DNA from: Arthrobacter sp. C9C5
GTDB taxonomy: Bacteria; Actinomycetota; Actinomycetes; Actinomycetales; Micrococcaceae
DNA: 64,000 bases
Assembly (NCBI RefSeq): GCF_013359735.1
Contig: NZ_JABFMX010000012.1
Span: 84,424-148,423, forward strand
Direction of reading: 5' to 3'
Below the pieces are notes generated by a model. It had not been told where the DNA came from, searched no databases, and saw only the letters and a list, made by a program, of their open reading frames with translations. Below are positions 7,001 to 15,819 of this stretch, one piece after another. The stretch's first letter is position 1. Each line of letters begins with the position of its first letter. The position numbers and the translations under genes were made by a program.

Positions 7001-8802
7001 CCAGGCGGCTCGTCGTCGTCGGCAGCGGGATCGCCGGGCTGTACGCGGCACTGCTGGCCTCGGAAGCGCCCGCCTCTGAGGTGGTGCTCCTGGCCAAGGG
7101 CGCGCTCGAGGAGAGCAACACTTTTTACGCCCAGGGCGGCGTGTCCGCTGTGCTGGCGCCGGGGGAGGCCGCACCGGGTGACTCCGTGGCGGCGCACATC
7201 GCCGATACCCTCGCCGCCGGGGCGGGGCTGAACAATCCGGAGGCGGTGCGGATCCTGTGCACGGAGGCCGTCCGGGACATCGCCGGGCTGCGCCGCTTTG
7301 GTGTGGACTTCGACGTCCGTGCCGACGGCGGCCCGGCGCTGGGGCTGGAGGCGGCGCATTCCGCCGCCCGCATCCTGCACGCCGGCGGCGACGCGACCGG
7401 GGCCCGCATCGCGCGTGCGCTCGGGGCCGCCGTGTTCCACCGCGCCGTCCAGGGCAGACTCCGGGTCGAAACCGGCGCCTTCGTGACCGAGCTCCTCACC
7501 GAGGGCGGCAACCCGGCGACCGGCGCCACGCCGGCAGCCGTCACCGGCGTCGCTTACCTGGCCGGCGGAGAGCCGAAGCGACTCGACGCCGACGCCGTGC
7601 TGCTCGCCACCGGCGGCGCCGGGCGGCTGTTCGCCCGCACCAGCAACCCCTCCGTCGCCACCGCCGACGGCCTCGCCCTGGCCTGGCGCGCCGGGGCCGC
7701 CGTCCGCGACCTGGAGTTCTTCCAGTTCCACCCGACCACGCTGGCCGCGGCCGAGGTGCCCGGCGGGCCGCCCGCGCTGCTGATTTCCGAGGCGGTCCGC
7801 GGCGAGGGCGCTGTGCTGCTGGACGCCGCCGGCTACCGCTTCATGCCCGACTACCACCCGGACGCGGAGCTGGCCCCGCGCGACGTCGTCTCCCGCAGTA
7901 TCGCGCTGCACCTGGCGGCCGCCGGGCTCCCGGCGGACAGCCCGGTCTACCTGGATGCCCGGGGAATTGAAGCCAGCCGCGGGACGGGCTTCCTGGCCCG
8001 GCGGTTCCCCTCCATCACGGCAGCTACGCGCGCCGCGGGCTACGACTGGACCGCCGAACCGCTGCCCGTGTCCCCGGCGGCGCACTACTGGATGGGCGGG
8101 GTCGCCACCGACCTTCACGGGCGCACCTCGGTACCGGGGCTCTACGCAGCAGGGGAGGTCGCGCGCACCGGGGTCCAGGGCGCCAACCGGCTTGCCAGCA
8201 ACTCGCTGCTCGAAGGGCTGGTGTTCGGGCGACGGGCCGTGGAGGACTTCCTCGGTGCTGAGGGGTCTTGGAACACCGCTGCTCCGCGTGCTGTCTCGGC
8301 CGCGAGCGGCCTCCCCTTGACGCACGCTTCCGCAGCGCTGTCCCGCGACATCACTGACGAAGGAACCTCCGCGGCGGCCCCCGAAGGTGTTGTGAAGTCA
8401 GGTCCTATTCCCGGGTCGTTTTGTCGGGATGCTCTTGGGCGGTTGATGACCGCGCACGCTGGGGTGTTGCGTAACGGCGGGCAGTTAGCGGAGGCAGAGG
8501 CCACCCTTGCTGCCTGGGCCGGCGTTGTGCGGCCCGAGATCGTCGCGGACGGAAGCCTGGATCAGTCCGAGCACGAGGACCGGAACCTGCTGCTGGCCGC
8601 ACGCCTGCTGGTGGAAGCCGCGCGGGCCAGGACCGGCTCGGTGGGCGCCCACTTCCGTGCGGACGCAGACACCGCCTCCCGTGACGGCGCCGCCGTCGTC
8701 CCCGCAATGCTCGCAGCCCCGGCCCGCTCCACCCCGGCCGCCCCAACGTACGGGCACCGGCATGCCGCAGTATCCCGTCCGAAACAAAGGATTTCGTCAT
8801 GA
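6997..8802 (+). CDS. nadB: L-aspartate oxidase
   Basis: A 601-residue FAD enzyme that oxidises aspartate to iminoaspartate for NadA. GTG 6997 overlaps the nadA stop. The FAD-binding GSGIAGLYAALLAS is at the N-terminus; the flavin loop SNTFYAQGG, substrate-site residues around LEFFQFHPTTL and RGEGAVLLD, and the GANRLASNSLLEGLVFG block are intact. The chain is longer than E. coli NadB (about 540) owing to a low-complexity stretch after GLVFGRRAVEDFLGAEG. From about 8262 to 8500 third-position bases turn T- and A-rich (GCT, GGT, CTT, TTG), unlike the rest of the gene, although the protein regains a NadB-like C-terminal helix region. Confidence 0.95.
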   Translation: MTRRLVVVGSGIAGLYAALLASEAPASEVVLLAKGALEESNTFYAQGGVSAVLAPGEAAPGDSVAAHIADTLAAGAGLNNPEAVRILCTEAVRDIAGLRRFGVDFDVRADGGPALGLEAAHSAARILHAGGDATGARIARALGAAVFHRAVQGRLRVETGAFVTELLTEGGNPATGATPAAVTGVAYLAGGEPKRLDADAVLLATGGAGRLFARTSNPSVATADGLALAWRAGAAVRDLEFFQFHPTTLAAAEVPGGPPALLISEAVRGEGAVLLDAAGYRFMPDYHPDAELAPRDVVSRSIALHLAAAGLPADSPVYLDARGIEASRGTGFLARRFPSITAATRAAGYDWTAEPLPVSPAAHYWMGGVATDLHGRTSVPGLYAAGEVARTGVQGANRLASNSLLEGLVFGRRAVEDFLGAEGSWNTAAPRAVSAASGLPLTHASAALSRDITDEGTSAAAPEGVVKSGPIPGSFCRDALGRLMTAHAGVLRNGGQLAEAEATLAAWAGVVRPEIVADGSLDQSEHEDRNLLLAARLLVEAARARTGSVGAHFRADADTASRDGAAVVPAMLAAPARSTPAAPTYGHRHAAVSRPKQRISS

Positions 8803-9755
8803 CAGCACCCGCCACCGCCCGTCCGAGCGCCCTCCCGGTGACCGCCCTCGCCGGCACCCTCCCCGCGGCCGCCGTCGACGCCGTGCTGCGTGCCGCCCTG
8901 CAGGAGGACTCCCCGTACGGCGACATCACCTCGCAGACCCTCATCCCCGCCGACGCCCCCGCCACCGCGGTGCTGGCAGCCCGGGTGCCGGGGGTGCTCA
9001 GCGGCGGCGAGGTGTTCGCCGCGGCAATGAAGCTGGCGGACCCGGCCGCCGTCGTCGAGCTGCTCGTGGCCGACGGGGAGTCCTTCGGGGCCGGCGCGGC
9101 GCTGGCCCGGGTGACCGGTAACGCCCGCGGCGTGCTGCTGGCCGAACGGGTGGCGCTGAACCTGGTGCAGCGGATGAGCGCGATCGCCACCCGGACCGCG
9201 GAGTTCGTCGCGCTGGTCGCCGGCACCCGCGCGCGGATCACCGATACCCGGAAGACGACGCCGGGGCTTCGCGTGCTGGAGCGTTACGCGGTGCGCTGCG
9301 GCGGCGGAGCAAACCACCGCTTCAGCCTCTCCGACGCGGTCCTGGCCAAGGACAACCACCTTGCGGTGCTCACCGGGGGAGACCCGGCAAAGCTCACCGC
9401 GGTGCTGCGCGACGCCAAGGCACGGCTGGGGCACACCACGCATTTCGAGGTGGAGGTGGACAGGATGGAGCAGATTGAGCCCGTGCTGGCCGCCGGCGTG
9501 GACACCATCATGCTGGACAACTTCTCACTGATCGAACTCGCCGACGGCGTCGAACTCGTCGCGGGGCGGGCACGGGTCGAGGCCAGCGGCAACGTCAGCC
9601 TCGCGACCGTGGCCGGCATCGCCGCCACCGGGGTGGACGTCATCTCGATCGGTGCGCTCACCCACAGCGTCACCGCCCTGGACCTGGGCCTCGACATCGA
9701 ATTGGAACCTGCCGCCGGGCCCATGGCCCAGGCCGCCGGGCCGGCGCTCGACTGA
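8799..9755 (+). CDS. nadC: nicotinate-nucleotide pyrophosphorylase (quinolinate phosphoribosyltransferase)
   Basis: A 318-residue type II phosphoribosyltransferase that converts quinolinate and PRPP to nicotinate mononucleotide, the last step of the operon-encoded pathway. Motifs are EDSPYGDITSQTLIP, LNLVQRMSAIATRT, ITDTRKTTPGLRVLERYAVR and KDNHL, then EVEVDRMEQ and MLDNFS. The ATG at 8799 overlaps the nadB stop (ATGA). A short non-conserved tail of about 20 residues follows the last strand. Confidence 0.97.
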   Translation: MTAPATARPSALPVTALAGTLPAAAVDAVLRAALQEDSPYGDITSQTLIPADAPATAVLAARVPGVLSGGEVFAAAMKLADPAAVVELLVADGESFGAGAALARVTGNARGVLLAERVALNLVQRMSAIATRTAEFVALVAGTRARITDTRKTTPGLRVLERYAVRCGGGANHRFSLSDAVLAKDNHLAVLTGGDPAKLTAVLRDAKARLGHTTHFEVEVDRMEQIEPVLAAGVDTIMLDNFSLIELADGVELVAGRARVEASGNVSLATVAGIAATGVDVISIGALTHSVTALDLGLDIELEPAAGPMAQAAGPALD

Positions 9756-9763
9756 GGAATGCC

Positions 9764-10915
9764 GTGATCTTCCTGGACGCCGCCGCCACTACGCCGGTCC
9801 GCCGCGAGGTGCTCGAGGCCATGTGGCCGTACCTCAGCGGGGACTTCGGCAACCCCTCAAGCCACCATTCGCTCGGCGACGCCGCCGCTGCGGCGCTCGC
9901 AGGAGCCCGGGAAACGACGGCGAAGGCCTTGGGCTGCCGGCCGGGCGAGGTCGTCTTCACCTCCGGCGGCACGGAAGCGGACAACATCGCCGTCAAGGGC
10001 ATCGCCCTGGCCCGCCGCGCTGCGGACCCGCGCCTGGACCGGGTGGCGATCAGCGCCGTCGAACATCCCGCGGTGGAGGAATCCGCCCGGTACCTCGAAC
10101 GTGTCCACGGCTTCGTGGTCGACGTGATCCCGGTGGACCGCTACGGGCAGGTGACGGAGGAAGCGTTCGCGGCCGTGCTCCGGCCGGAAACCGCGCTGGC
10201 CAGCGTCATGTACGCCAACAACGAGGTCGGGACAATCCAGCCCGTAGCCCGGCTGGCGGCCCTGGCCCGCGGTCTCGGAATCCCGTTCCACAGCGACGCC
10301 GTGCAGGCCGCTGGCTGGCTGCCCCTCGACACGCGTGGCCTGGGCGTCGATGCGCTGAGCATTTCCGGCCACAAGCTGGGCGCCCCGAAGGGCTGCGGAG
10401 CGTTGTTCGTGCGCGGCCGGACCCGGCTGGAGCCGCTGGTCCACGGCGGCGGCCAGGAACGCGGCCGCCGCTCGGGCACCGAGAACGTTGCCGGCGCGGT
10501 GGCCCTGGCAACGGCGCTGAGCCTGGCCGGGACCTCGCAGCAGGCGGCCTCCGCCCGGGTCGCTGCACTGCGTGATGACTTCATCGGCGCCGTCCTGGCT
10601 GGAGTGCCCGGCGCCGTGCTGACCGGCCATCCGGACGAGCGGCTGCCCTCGGTGGCGTCGTTCTGCTTCCCGGGAACCAGCGGCGAGTCTGTGCTGCTGG
10701 AGCTGGAACGGCAGGGCGTGGTCTGCTCGAGCGGTTCGGCCTGCGCCGCGGGCTCCGACGAGCCATCGCCCGTGCTGCTCGCGATGGGAATCAGCGCCGA
10801 AGTGGCCCAGACCGCCGTGCGCTTCAGCTTCGATTCGTCCATCACCGCAACCGAGCTGCGGGAAGCGGCGGCCGCGGTGCGCACCGCCGTCGGCAGCATC
10901 CGCGCGCTCGGGTAG
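9764..10915 (+). CDS. cysteine desulfurase (NifS/IscS family), NAD-operon linked
   Basis: A 383-residue PLP enzyme that releases sulfur from cysteine as a persulfide. FLDAAATTPVRREV is the family N-terminus; the PLP lysine is in SISGHKLGAPKG and the catalytic cysteine loop is VVCSSGSACAAGS. GTG 9764 lies 8 nt after nadC. Desulfurase genes adjacent to nadA are known to supply sulfur for its Fe-S cluster, so I infer that role rather than general tRNA thiolation. It is the last gene of the nrtR-nadABC operon. Confidence 0.92.
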   Translation: MIFLDAAATTPVRREVLEAMWPYLSGDFGNPSSHHSLGDAAAAALAGARETTAKALGCRPGEVVFTSGGTEADNIAVKGIALARRAADPRLDRVAISAVEHPAVEESARYLERVHGFVVDVIPVDRYGQVTEEAFAAVLRPETALASVMYANNEVGTIQPVARLAALARGLGIPFHSDAVQAAGWLPLDTRGLGVDALSISGHKLGAPKGCGALFVRGRTRLEPLVHGGGQERGRRSGTENVAGAVALATALSLAGTSQQAASARVAALRDDFIGAVLAGVPGAVLTGHPDERLPSVASFCFPGTSGESVLLELERQGVVCSSGSACAAGSDEPSPVLLAMGISAEVAQTAVRFSFDSSITATELREAAAAVRTAVGSIRALG

Positions 10916-10933
10916 CCGGCAGCCCGCTGGATG

Positions 10934-11455
10934 CTAGCGGTGCCGGGCGCGGCGGAAGATCCAGTGCCGCAGCATCGTGAACCTTACGGCCGTGGCCAGG
11001 AAGCCGGACAGGGTGGTGGTCCAGAGCTCGTCGGCCACGGTGGCGTCCGGGTTGATCCAGTGCAGGATGCCGAGGCTGCCGCCGGTGATCAGCAGGGCGA
11101 CGGCGATCACGATCAGCCCGTTGAGATGGTCGCGCTTCATCCGGTGGCGCTCGGTGATTTTGAACGTCAGCCGCCGGTTCAGCGCGGTGTTCATCAGCGA
11201 GGTGATGATCAGCGCGGCCGCGTTGGCCGGCTGGGGCCCGATCCACGGCCGCAGGAAGGCATACAGCGCCAGCGAAGACACGGTGCAAACGACGCCGACG
11301 CCGGTGAAGCGCAGGAGCTGGCGGACCACCGGATAGCGGAGTACGCCCCGGTGGCGGCGGCGCGGCGAAGCCGAGGGGGAAGAAGCCGGGGAGGCCGCTG
11401 TGGTATCCGGCGGGAACTGCCGGGAGGGCTGCGCTTGTTGTAGCTGCGACTCCAT
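10934..11455 (-). CDS. GtrA-like membrane protein
   Basis: A 173-residue protein with four hydrophobic segments, beginning LLRFTGVGVVCTVSSLALYA after a charged Pro/Ser/Ala-rich N-terminal tail of about 45 residues. NAAALIITSLMNTALNRRLTF is the GtrA family signature (the N-x3-R-x-F loop). GtrA proteins are thought to move lipid-linked sugars across the membrane for surface polysaccharide modification. It starts 4 nt downstream of the DUF1684 gene stop, so the two are co-transcribed. It converges with the NAD operon. Confidence 0.85.
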   Translation of the reverse strand: MESQLQQAQPSRQFPPDTTAASPASSPSASPRRRHRGVLRYPVVRQLLRFTGVGVVCTVSSLALYAFLRPWIGPQPANAAALIITSLMNTALNRRLTFKITERHRMKRDHLNGLIVIAVALLITGGSLGILHWINPDATVADELWTTTLSGFLATAVRFTMLRHWIFRRARHR

Positions 11456-11459
11456 CCGT

Positions 11460-12134
11460 CTAGTACAGCTCGCCGACCGGAATGTCCACGGCGAGGCGGT
11501 TCGACGGCCCGGCGAGCGGGCAGGCCCACGCCTCGTTGTAGGCGCAGGACGGGTTGTAGGCGAAGTTGAAGTCCAGCACGAACTCGGCGTCGGGCCCCGA
11601 GCCCGTCACACCGTGGAAGGCGCCCTTGATGGTGTCCAGCAGGTAGCGGCCCGCGCCGTAGCTGCCGCCGGGCTGGCCGGCGGTGGCGTCGCGGAACGGC
11701 ACGAAGATGCCGCCGCCGTAGCCGTTGAGCTTCCAAACCGCCAGCTGGCCCATTTCCGGCAGGTCGAAGGTGCCCAGCCGGACAAAACGGACGACGCCGT
11801 CGGTTCCGGTTTCGACGTTCATCTCCCGTCCGGCGCCCTCCTTCGTGATGGGGACGTGGAAGCGGTAGATCGGGTCGTAGTCCGCGGTCTTGAGGCCGCC
11901 GAAGCTCGCCTTGGCGTCGTCGGTCAGGGGCGAGGCGGGGTGCGTAGCGAACATCCGGTCGCGCTCCTGCCGCCAGTAGGAGTGGGCCTCGGCCGGGCTA
12001 TCCGCGGCGATCTTACGCACGGTGGCGTAGAGCGCAAAGGTCCGGAGCCGCCAGTCCGCGATGTCGACGGCGGACATCCCTGACACGCCGTCCGGGCCGT
12101 CAATGTCCGCTCCATCAAAATGCTGTTCAGCCAT
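11460..12134 (-). CDS. DUF1684 domain protein
   Basis: A 224-residue soluble protein with no signal peptide. The features typical of DUF1684 are visible: DWRLRTFALYATVRKIA, a W-rQERDRMFATHP block, FVRLGTFDLP, and the C-terminal DFNFAYNPSCAYNEAWACPL. The molecular function is not established. The ATG follows TAGGCT by 6 nt without a Shine-Dalgarno sequence, so the message is probably leaderless. It is transcribed with the GtrA gene and divergently from the M20 peptidase. Confidence 0.88.
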   Translation of the reverse strand: MAEQHFDGADIDGPDGVSGMSAVDIADWRLRTFALYATVRKIAADSPAEAHSYWRQERDRMFATHPASPLTDDAKASFGGLKTADYDPIYRFHVPITKEGAGREMNVETGTDGVVRFVRLGTFDLPEMGQLAVWKLNGYGGGIFVPFRDATAGQPGGSYGAGRYLLDTIKGAFHGVTGSGPDAEFVLDFNFAYNPSCAYNEAWACPLAGPSNRLAVDIPVGELY

Positions 12135-12140
12135 CCCCCC

Positions 12141-12146
12141 AGCCTA
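12141..12146 (-). promoter_or_regulatory. -10 box (TAGGCT) for DUF1684/gtrA, leaderless
   Basis: TANNNT hexamer ending 6 nt before the ATG at 12134; the spacer is GGGGGG. Confidence 0.5.
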
Positions 12147-12206
12147 GCCTTGTTTCGCTGCCGGAAACGCGGCGGGCCGTGCCCTCGGAGCGCCGTTGGG
12201 GGACCG

Positions 12207-12212
12207 TAGACT
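12207..12212 (+). promoter_or_regulatory. -10 box (TAGACT) for the M20 peptidase, leaderless
   Basis: TANNNT hexamer ending 6 nt before the ATG at 12219. Confidence 0.5.
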
Positions 12213-12218
12213 TCGCGC

Positions 12219-13568
12219 ATGCACAACTTCGCCCCCGGGTCCGCCAGCCGCGCCGCCGCCTCGCTGGCCGAAGTCGTCCGGTTCCGCACCGTCTCCTCCC
12301 GGCTTCCGGCCGAGGTGGACGCCGAGGAGTTCGAGGCCTTCCTGGCGGCCCTGCCCCGGCTCTACCCCTCGGTCCACGCCGCCCTTGAGGTGGAACGCGT
12401 CAACGGGGCGGCCCTGCTGTTCCGGTGGCCCGGCACCTCGGGGGATCCCGGCAGCCGCCCTACGGTGTTGATGGCCCACTACGACGTCGTCCCGGCGGGG
12501 GACGAACAGGCGTGGACCCATCCGCCGTTCTCCGGCCACAGCGACGCAACCCATCTCTGGGGCCGCGGCACGCTGGACGACAAGGGCCAGCTGGTCGCCA
12601 TCCTGGAGGCCGCGGAAGCCCTGCTGGACGAGGGCTTTGCCCCGGCGCACGACGTCTACTTCTCCTTCGGCAACAACGAGGAGACTGCCGGCGACAGTGC
12701 CGCAGCGGCCGTGGAGCTCCTGGCCGGCAGGGGAGTGCGGCCCTGGCTTGTGCTGGACGAGGGCGGAGCCGTGGCGCGCGGAGCGTTCCCCGGCGTGAGC
12801 CGGCCGGCCGCCGTCGTCGGCGTGGCCGAAAAGGGGATCCTTGACGTGGAGCTGCTGACCCGGGACCCGGGCGGACACGCCTCGACGCCGCCCCGGATGG
12901 GAGCGACGGCGCGGCTGGCGCGGGCGATCACCCGGATCGAGCAAAATCCCTTCCCGCAGCGCCTCCCGGAGGTGACCGCGGAGATGCTCCGGCGCTTCGG
13001 ACCGCACGCGCCGGCCCCGCTGCGTGTTGCCTTCGCGAACCTGTCGCTGCTCAGGGTCCCGATGACGTGGCTCTTCGGCCGGCTGGGGAACGAAACCAAC
13101 GCGATGACCCGCACCACCGTGGCCATCACCACCCTGGAGGGCAGTGCGGGCGCCAACGTGCTCGCCGCCACGGCCAAGGCGAACGCCAACATCCGGGTGG
13201 CCGTCGGAGACACGGTGGCCGGAACCGTGGAGCGGCTGCGGAAGGTCATCCGCGATCCGAAGGTGGAACTGCGGGTGGTGGAGGGCAACGAGCCCACGCC
13301 GGTGTCCGCCTCCACCGGTCCGCAGTGGCAGTTGCTGGAGGACTGCATCTCCGCGACCTTCCCGGAGGCGATCATCACGCCGTACATCATGATGGGCGGG
13401 ACGGATTCGCGCCGTTTCATCGGGATCTGTGACTCCGTGTACCGGTTCGCTCCCTTCGCCATGGACGCGGCGGACCGCGGCTCGATCCACGCCGTCGACG
13501 AAAGAATCTCGCTCGAGACCCTGGGCCGCGGCGTCCGCTTCTACGAAACGCTGCTCCGGAGGCTCTGA
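12219..13568 (+). CDS. M20 family metallopeptidase
   Basis: A 449-residue dizinc hydrolase (carboxypeptidase/aminoacylase-like). Metal and catalytic motifs are VLMAHYDVVP (His ligand, catalytic Asp), WGRGTLDDKG (bridging Asp), FGNNEETAG (catalytic Glu-Glu) and the C-terminal MMGGTDSR. The central dimerisation domain occupies about residues 215-330, with GHAST near its start. There is no signal peptide, so it is cytoplasmic. The closest general resemblance is to PM20D1-like long M20 peptidases; the substrate is unknown. Confidence 0.92.
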   Translation: MHNFAPGSASRAAASLAEVVRFRTVSSRLPAEVDAEEFEAFLAALPRLYPSVHAALEVERVNGAALLFRWPGTSGDPGSRPTVLMAHYDVVPAGDEQAWTHPPFSGHSDATHLWGRGTLDDKGQLVAILEAAEALLDEGFAPAHDVYFSFGNNEETAGDSAAAAVELLAGRGVRPWLVLDEGGAVARGAFPGVSRPAAVVGVAEKGILDVELLTRDPGGHASTPPRMGATARLARAITRIEQNPFPQRLPEVTAEMLRRFGPHAPAPLRVAFANLSLLRVPMTWLFGRLGNETNAMTRTTVAITTLEGSAGANVLAATAKANANIRVAVGDTVAGTVERLRKVIRDPKVELRVVEGNEPTPVSASTGPQWQLLEDCISATFPEAIITPYIMMGGTDSRRFIGICDSVYRFAPFAMDAADRGSIHAVDERISLETLGRGVRFYETLLRRL

Positions 13569-13586
13569 ACCGGACGGGGCCCCGGC

Positions 13587-13592
13587 TACGCT
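13587..13592 (+). promoter_or_regulatory. -10 box (TACGCT) for the lipoprotein gene, leaderless
   Basis: TANNNT hexamer ending 6 nt before the ATG at 13599. Confidence 0.45.
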
Positions 13593-13598
13593 GGCACC

Positions 13599-14420
13599 AT
13601 GACTGGCACGGTTCTTTCCCGCGGACTCCGGATTGCCGCCGCGCTGGCGCTCACCGCCGGGGCGCTCGCCGGTTGCAGCAGCGAAGGCAAGGGCGCGCCG
13701 GCCTGGACGGCGGGGAGCCCGGGCGGAAGCACGACGGCGGCTCCCTCCGCCGGTGCGTCGTCCCCGGCGGCCGCGGCGGGCGGCTCGGCCTCCGCGGGCG
13801 CCTCTGTTTCCGCAACCGCCTCCGCGACGTCGGGTGCAACGGCGGCGGCCTGGAAAACGTACTCCGATCCCGGCAAGAACGTGAGTTTCGACCTGCCGCA
13901 GGAGTGGATTGCCCAGTCCGTCACCCCGGCGCAGGGCTCACTTCCGCGGGCGCTCAAGATCGAGGTCAAGGATCCGGACGGCCGGTACCTGGCCACGCTG
14001 CAGACCGGACTCCGGCCGCAGGCGGCGGGCGTCTGCAAGGCGGGGGCGGCCAAGCCGTACGTGGTGGTCAGCAGCGTTCCGGTGGAACTGCCGCACCTCG
14101 GCGGGGAAGGAACCATCGACCCGCATGTGGTGTTCCGCGTGATCCAGGGCTACAAGTACTTCGGCTCCTATGGCATCACCAACGTGGTCGGCGGGGCGGG
14201 CGGCAAATCCTGCGCCCTGCGAAACGTCGTGCGCGGGCCCGAAGGCAAGGGCGACTACGCCTTCGGCGATCTGATTGAGCTCAAGGCGTTTGCTCCGGAC
14301 CAGAAAGTCGCCCCGGCCCAATCCTTCGACACGCTGGGCGAGGCGGACAAATACGTCAACGAGGGCTCGGAATTCGCCAATGTCCAGCGGATGCTAATGT
14401 CGCTGAAGATCAAAAACTAG
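13599..14420 (+). CDS. predicted lipoprotein of unknown function
   Basis: A 273-residue protein with a signal peptide and lipobox (ALAGCSS, modified Cys about residue 26). A 50-residue Ala/Ser/Gly-rich linker follows, then a folded domain from about residue 80 that begins AAWKTYSDPGKNVSFDLP and continues PQEWIAQSV, resembling domains of other actinobacterial surface lipoproteins that start with a Y-x-D-P or F-x-P-xxW pattern. I do not recognise a function. It should be anchored outside the cell membrane. It is followed by the transglutaminase-like gene, which has its own Shine-Dalgarno sequence. Confidence 0.85.
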   Translation: MTGTVLSRGLRIAAALALTAGALAGCSSEGKGAPAWTAGSPGGSTTAAPSAGASSPAAAAGGSASAGASVSATASATSGATAAAWKTYSDPGKNVSFDLPQEWIAQSVTPAQGSLPRALKIEVKDPDGRYLATLQTGLRPQAAGVCKAGAAKPYVVVSSVPVELPHLGGEGTIDPHVVFRVIQGYKYFGSYGITNVVGGAGGKSCALRNVVRGPEGKGDYAFGDLIELKAFAPDQKVAPAQSFDTLGEADKYVNEGSEFANVQRMLMSLKIKN

Positions 14421-14505
14421 TCCCGCCCGCCGGCACCATGGCGGCCCGGGGACATTGCCCTCCCGCTGACAATCCAGCGGCTTCGCTCGCACCCTCCGGA
14501 GATTC

Positions 14506-15312
14506 ATGGAACGCATCGTGTCCGCACGCCTGGCCTTCAAGACCGTGGCCGATACCAAGGTAGCGATGGCGGTGGCCGTCGCCCGCAACCCCGGCTACAG
14601 CGGGTTCGAGGAGTCGCTGTCCGTGACGGCCGGCGGCGAAGACGTGCCCCTGACCGAACTCTCGGACCACCACGGCGGTCGCTTCCACTACATGGAGTTC
14701 GCCGAACCCACAGAGGTGCTGGTGGAGTACGGCGCCACCGTCACCGGGTTTGCCCTTCCGGAGGAACCCGGACTGATGGAGCTCATCCGTTACGTCCGGC
14801 CCAGCCGCTACGCCGAATCCGACCGGCTGCTCCCGACGGCGTACGCCGAGTTCGGCGGCCTGGACGGCGGGGAGCTCCTGCACGCCGTGCGGAACTGGGT
14901 CTTCAGCGAACTGCGCTACGTCAGCGGGTCCTCGCGCGGGACGGACGGCGCCGTCGAGACGCTGCTGCACCGGCGCGGCGTTTGCCGGGACTTTGCCCAC
15001 CTGGCCATCTCGCTGCTGCGATCCAAGAACGTCCCGGCGCGGCTGGCCGCCGTCTATGCGCCGGGGCTGAGCCCGATGGACTTCCATGCCGTGGCCGAAG
15101 CCCATGTCAACGGCGCCTGGCACGTCATCGATCCGACCGGCCTGGCGCCGCGGGAGAGCATGCTCCGGATTACGGCCGGCCGGGATTCCTCGGACACCGC
15201 CTTCCTGTCCACCGTGGGCGGCAGCCTCCTGCTGAAGGAACTGAAGGTCACCGCCACCGTCACCGGCGAGCTGCCGGTCGAGGACCCGGCGGCGCTGCTC
15301 GCCATCCGCTAA
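14506..15312 (+). CDS. transglutaminase-like cysteine protease-fold protein
   Basis: A 268-residue protein with the transglutaminase-like core. The catalytic triad is visible as Cys in LLHRRGVCRDFAH, His in MDFHAVAEAHV and Asp in WHVIDPTG. The N-terminal 100 residues form a beta domain common in bacterial transglutaminase-like proteins. There is no signal peptide. GGAG lies 8 nt before the ATG. Such proteins are usually peptidases or amidases acting on peptide or isopeptide bonds; the substrate is unknown. Confidence 0.9.
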   Translation: MERIVSARLAFKTVADTKVAMAVAVARNPGYSGFEESLSVTAGGEDVPLTELSDHHGGRFHYMEFAEPTEVLVEYGATVTGFALPEEPGLMELIRYVRPSRYAESDRLLPTAYAEFGGLDGGELLHAVRNWVFSELRYVSGSSRGTDGAVETLLHRRGVCRDFAHLAISLLRSKNVPARLAAVYAPGLSPMDFHAVAEAHVNGAWHVIDPTGLAPRESMLRITAGRDSSDTAFLSTVGGSLLLKELKVTATVTGELPVEDPAALLAIR

Positions 15313-15360
15313 GGACCGTGCGCGGGGCACATCCACTCGGCCGACGGCGGAGCAGAACAG

Positions 15361-15819
15361 CTAGCGCGACGCCACCGAGGCCCGCAGCTTCTCCGTCAGG
15401 CGCAGTAGCTCGCGCTGTTCCTCGGCAGTGAGCGCCGGGCCCACCAGGGCGGCGATGTCGCGGACATGCTCCCGCCCGATCGTCTTCTGCAGTTCCCGCC
15501 CGGCGTCGGTGAGCCGGATGAGGACGCCGCGGCCGTCGTCGGGGGCGGGCCTGCGCTCCACGAGGCCGCGCTTTTCCAGCCGCTCCACCAGCCGGCTCAG
15601 GCTCGACTGGCTCAAGAGCACGTGGTCGTTGAGCTCATTCTGGCGGAGCCAGCCGGACGGGCAGCCGGAGAGCGTGAACAGCACGTCGTACTCGTTGAGG
15701 GCCAGGGACTTGAAGGCCGGGCCGGCCTGCAGCCGTCGCATCACGGCTACTTGGGCCCGGAACAGGGCCTCCCAGGTTTCCGCGGCCAGGCGGACCGGCG
15801 ATTCGATCTTCGCAGACAT
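15361..15819 (-). CDS. MarR family transcriptional regulator
   Basis: A 152-residue winged-helix regulator. The HTH is LRQNELNDHVLLSQSSLSRL and the wing contains RRPAPDDGRGVLIRLTDAG, the D-x-R-G motif of the family. Its ATG overlaps the stop of the LLM oxidoreductase gene (ATGA), so it is the second cistron of that operon and probably autoregulates it through the palindrome at 16981-16992. Confidence 0.92.
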   Translation of the reverse strand: MSAKIESPVRLAAETWEALFRAQVAVMRRLQAGPAFKSLALNEYDVLFTLSGCPSGWLRQNELNDHVLLSQSSLSRLVERLEKRGLVERRPAPDDGRGVLIRLTDAGRELQKTIGREHVRDIAALVGPALTAEEQRELLRLTEKLRASVASR

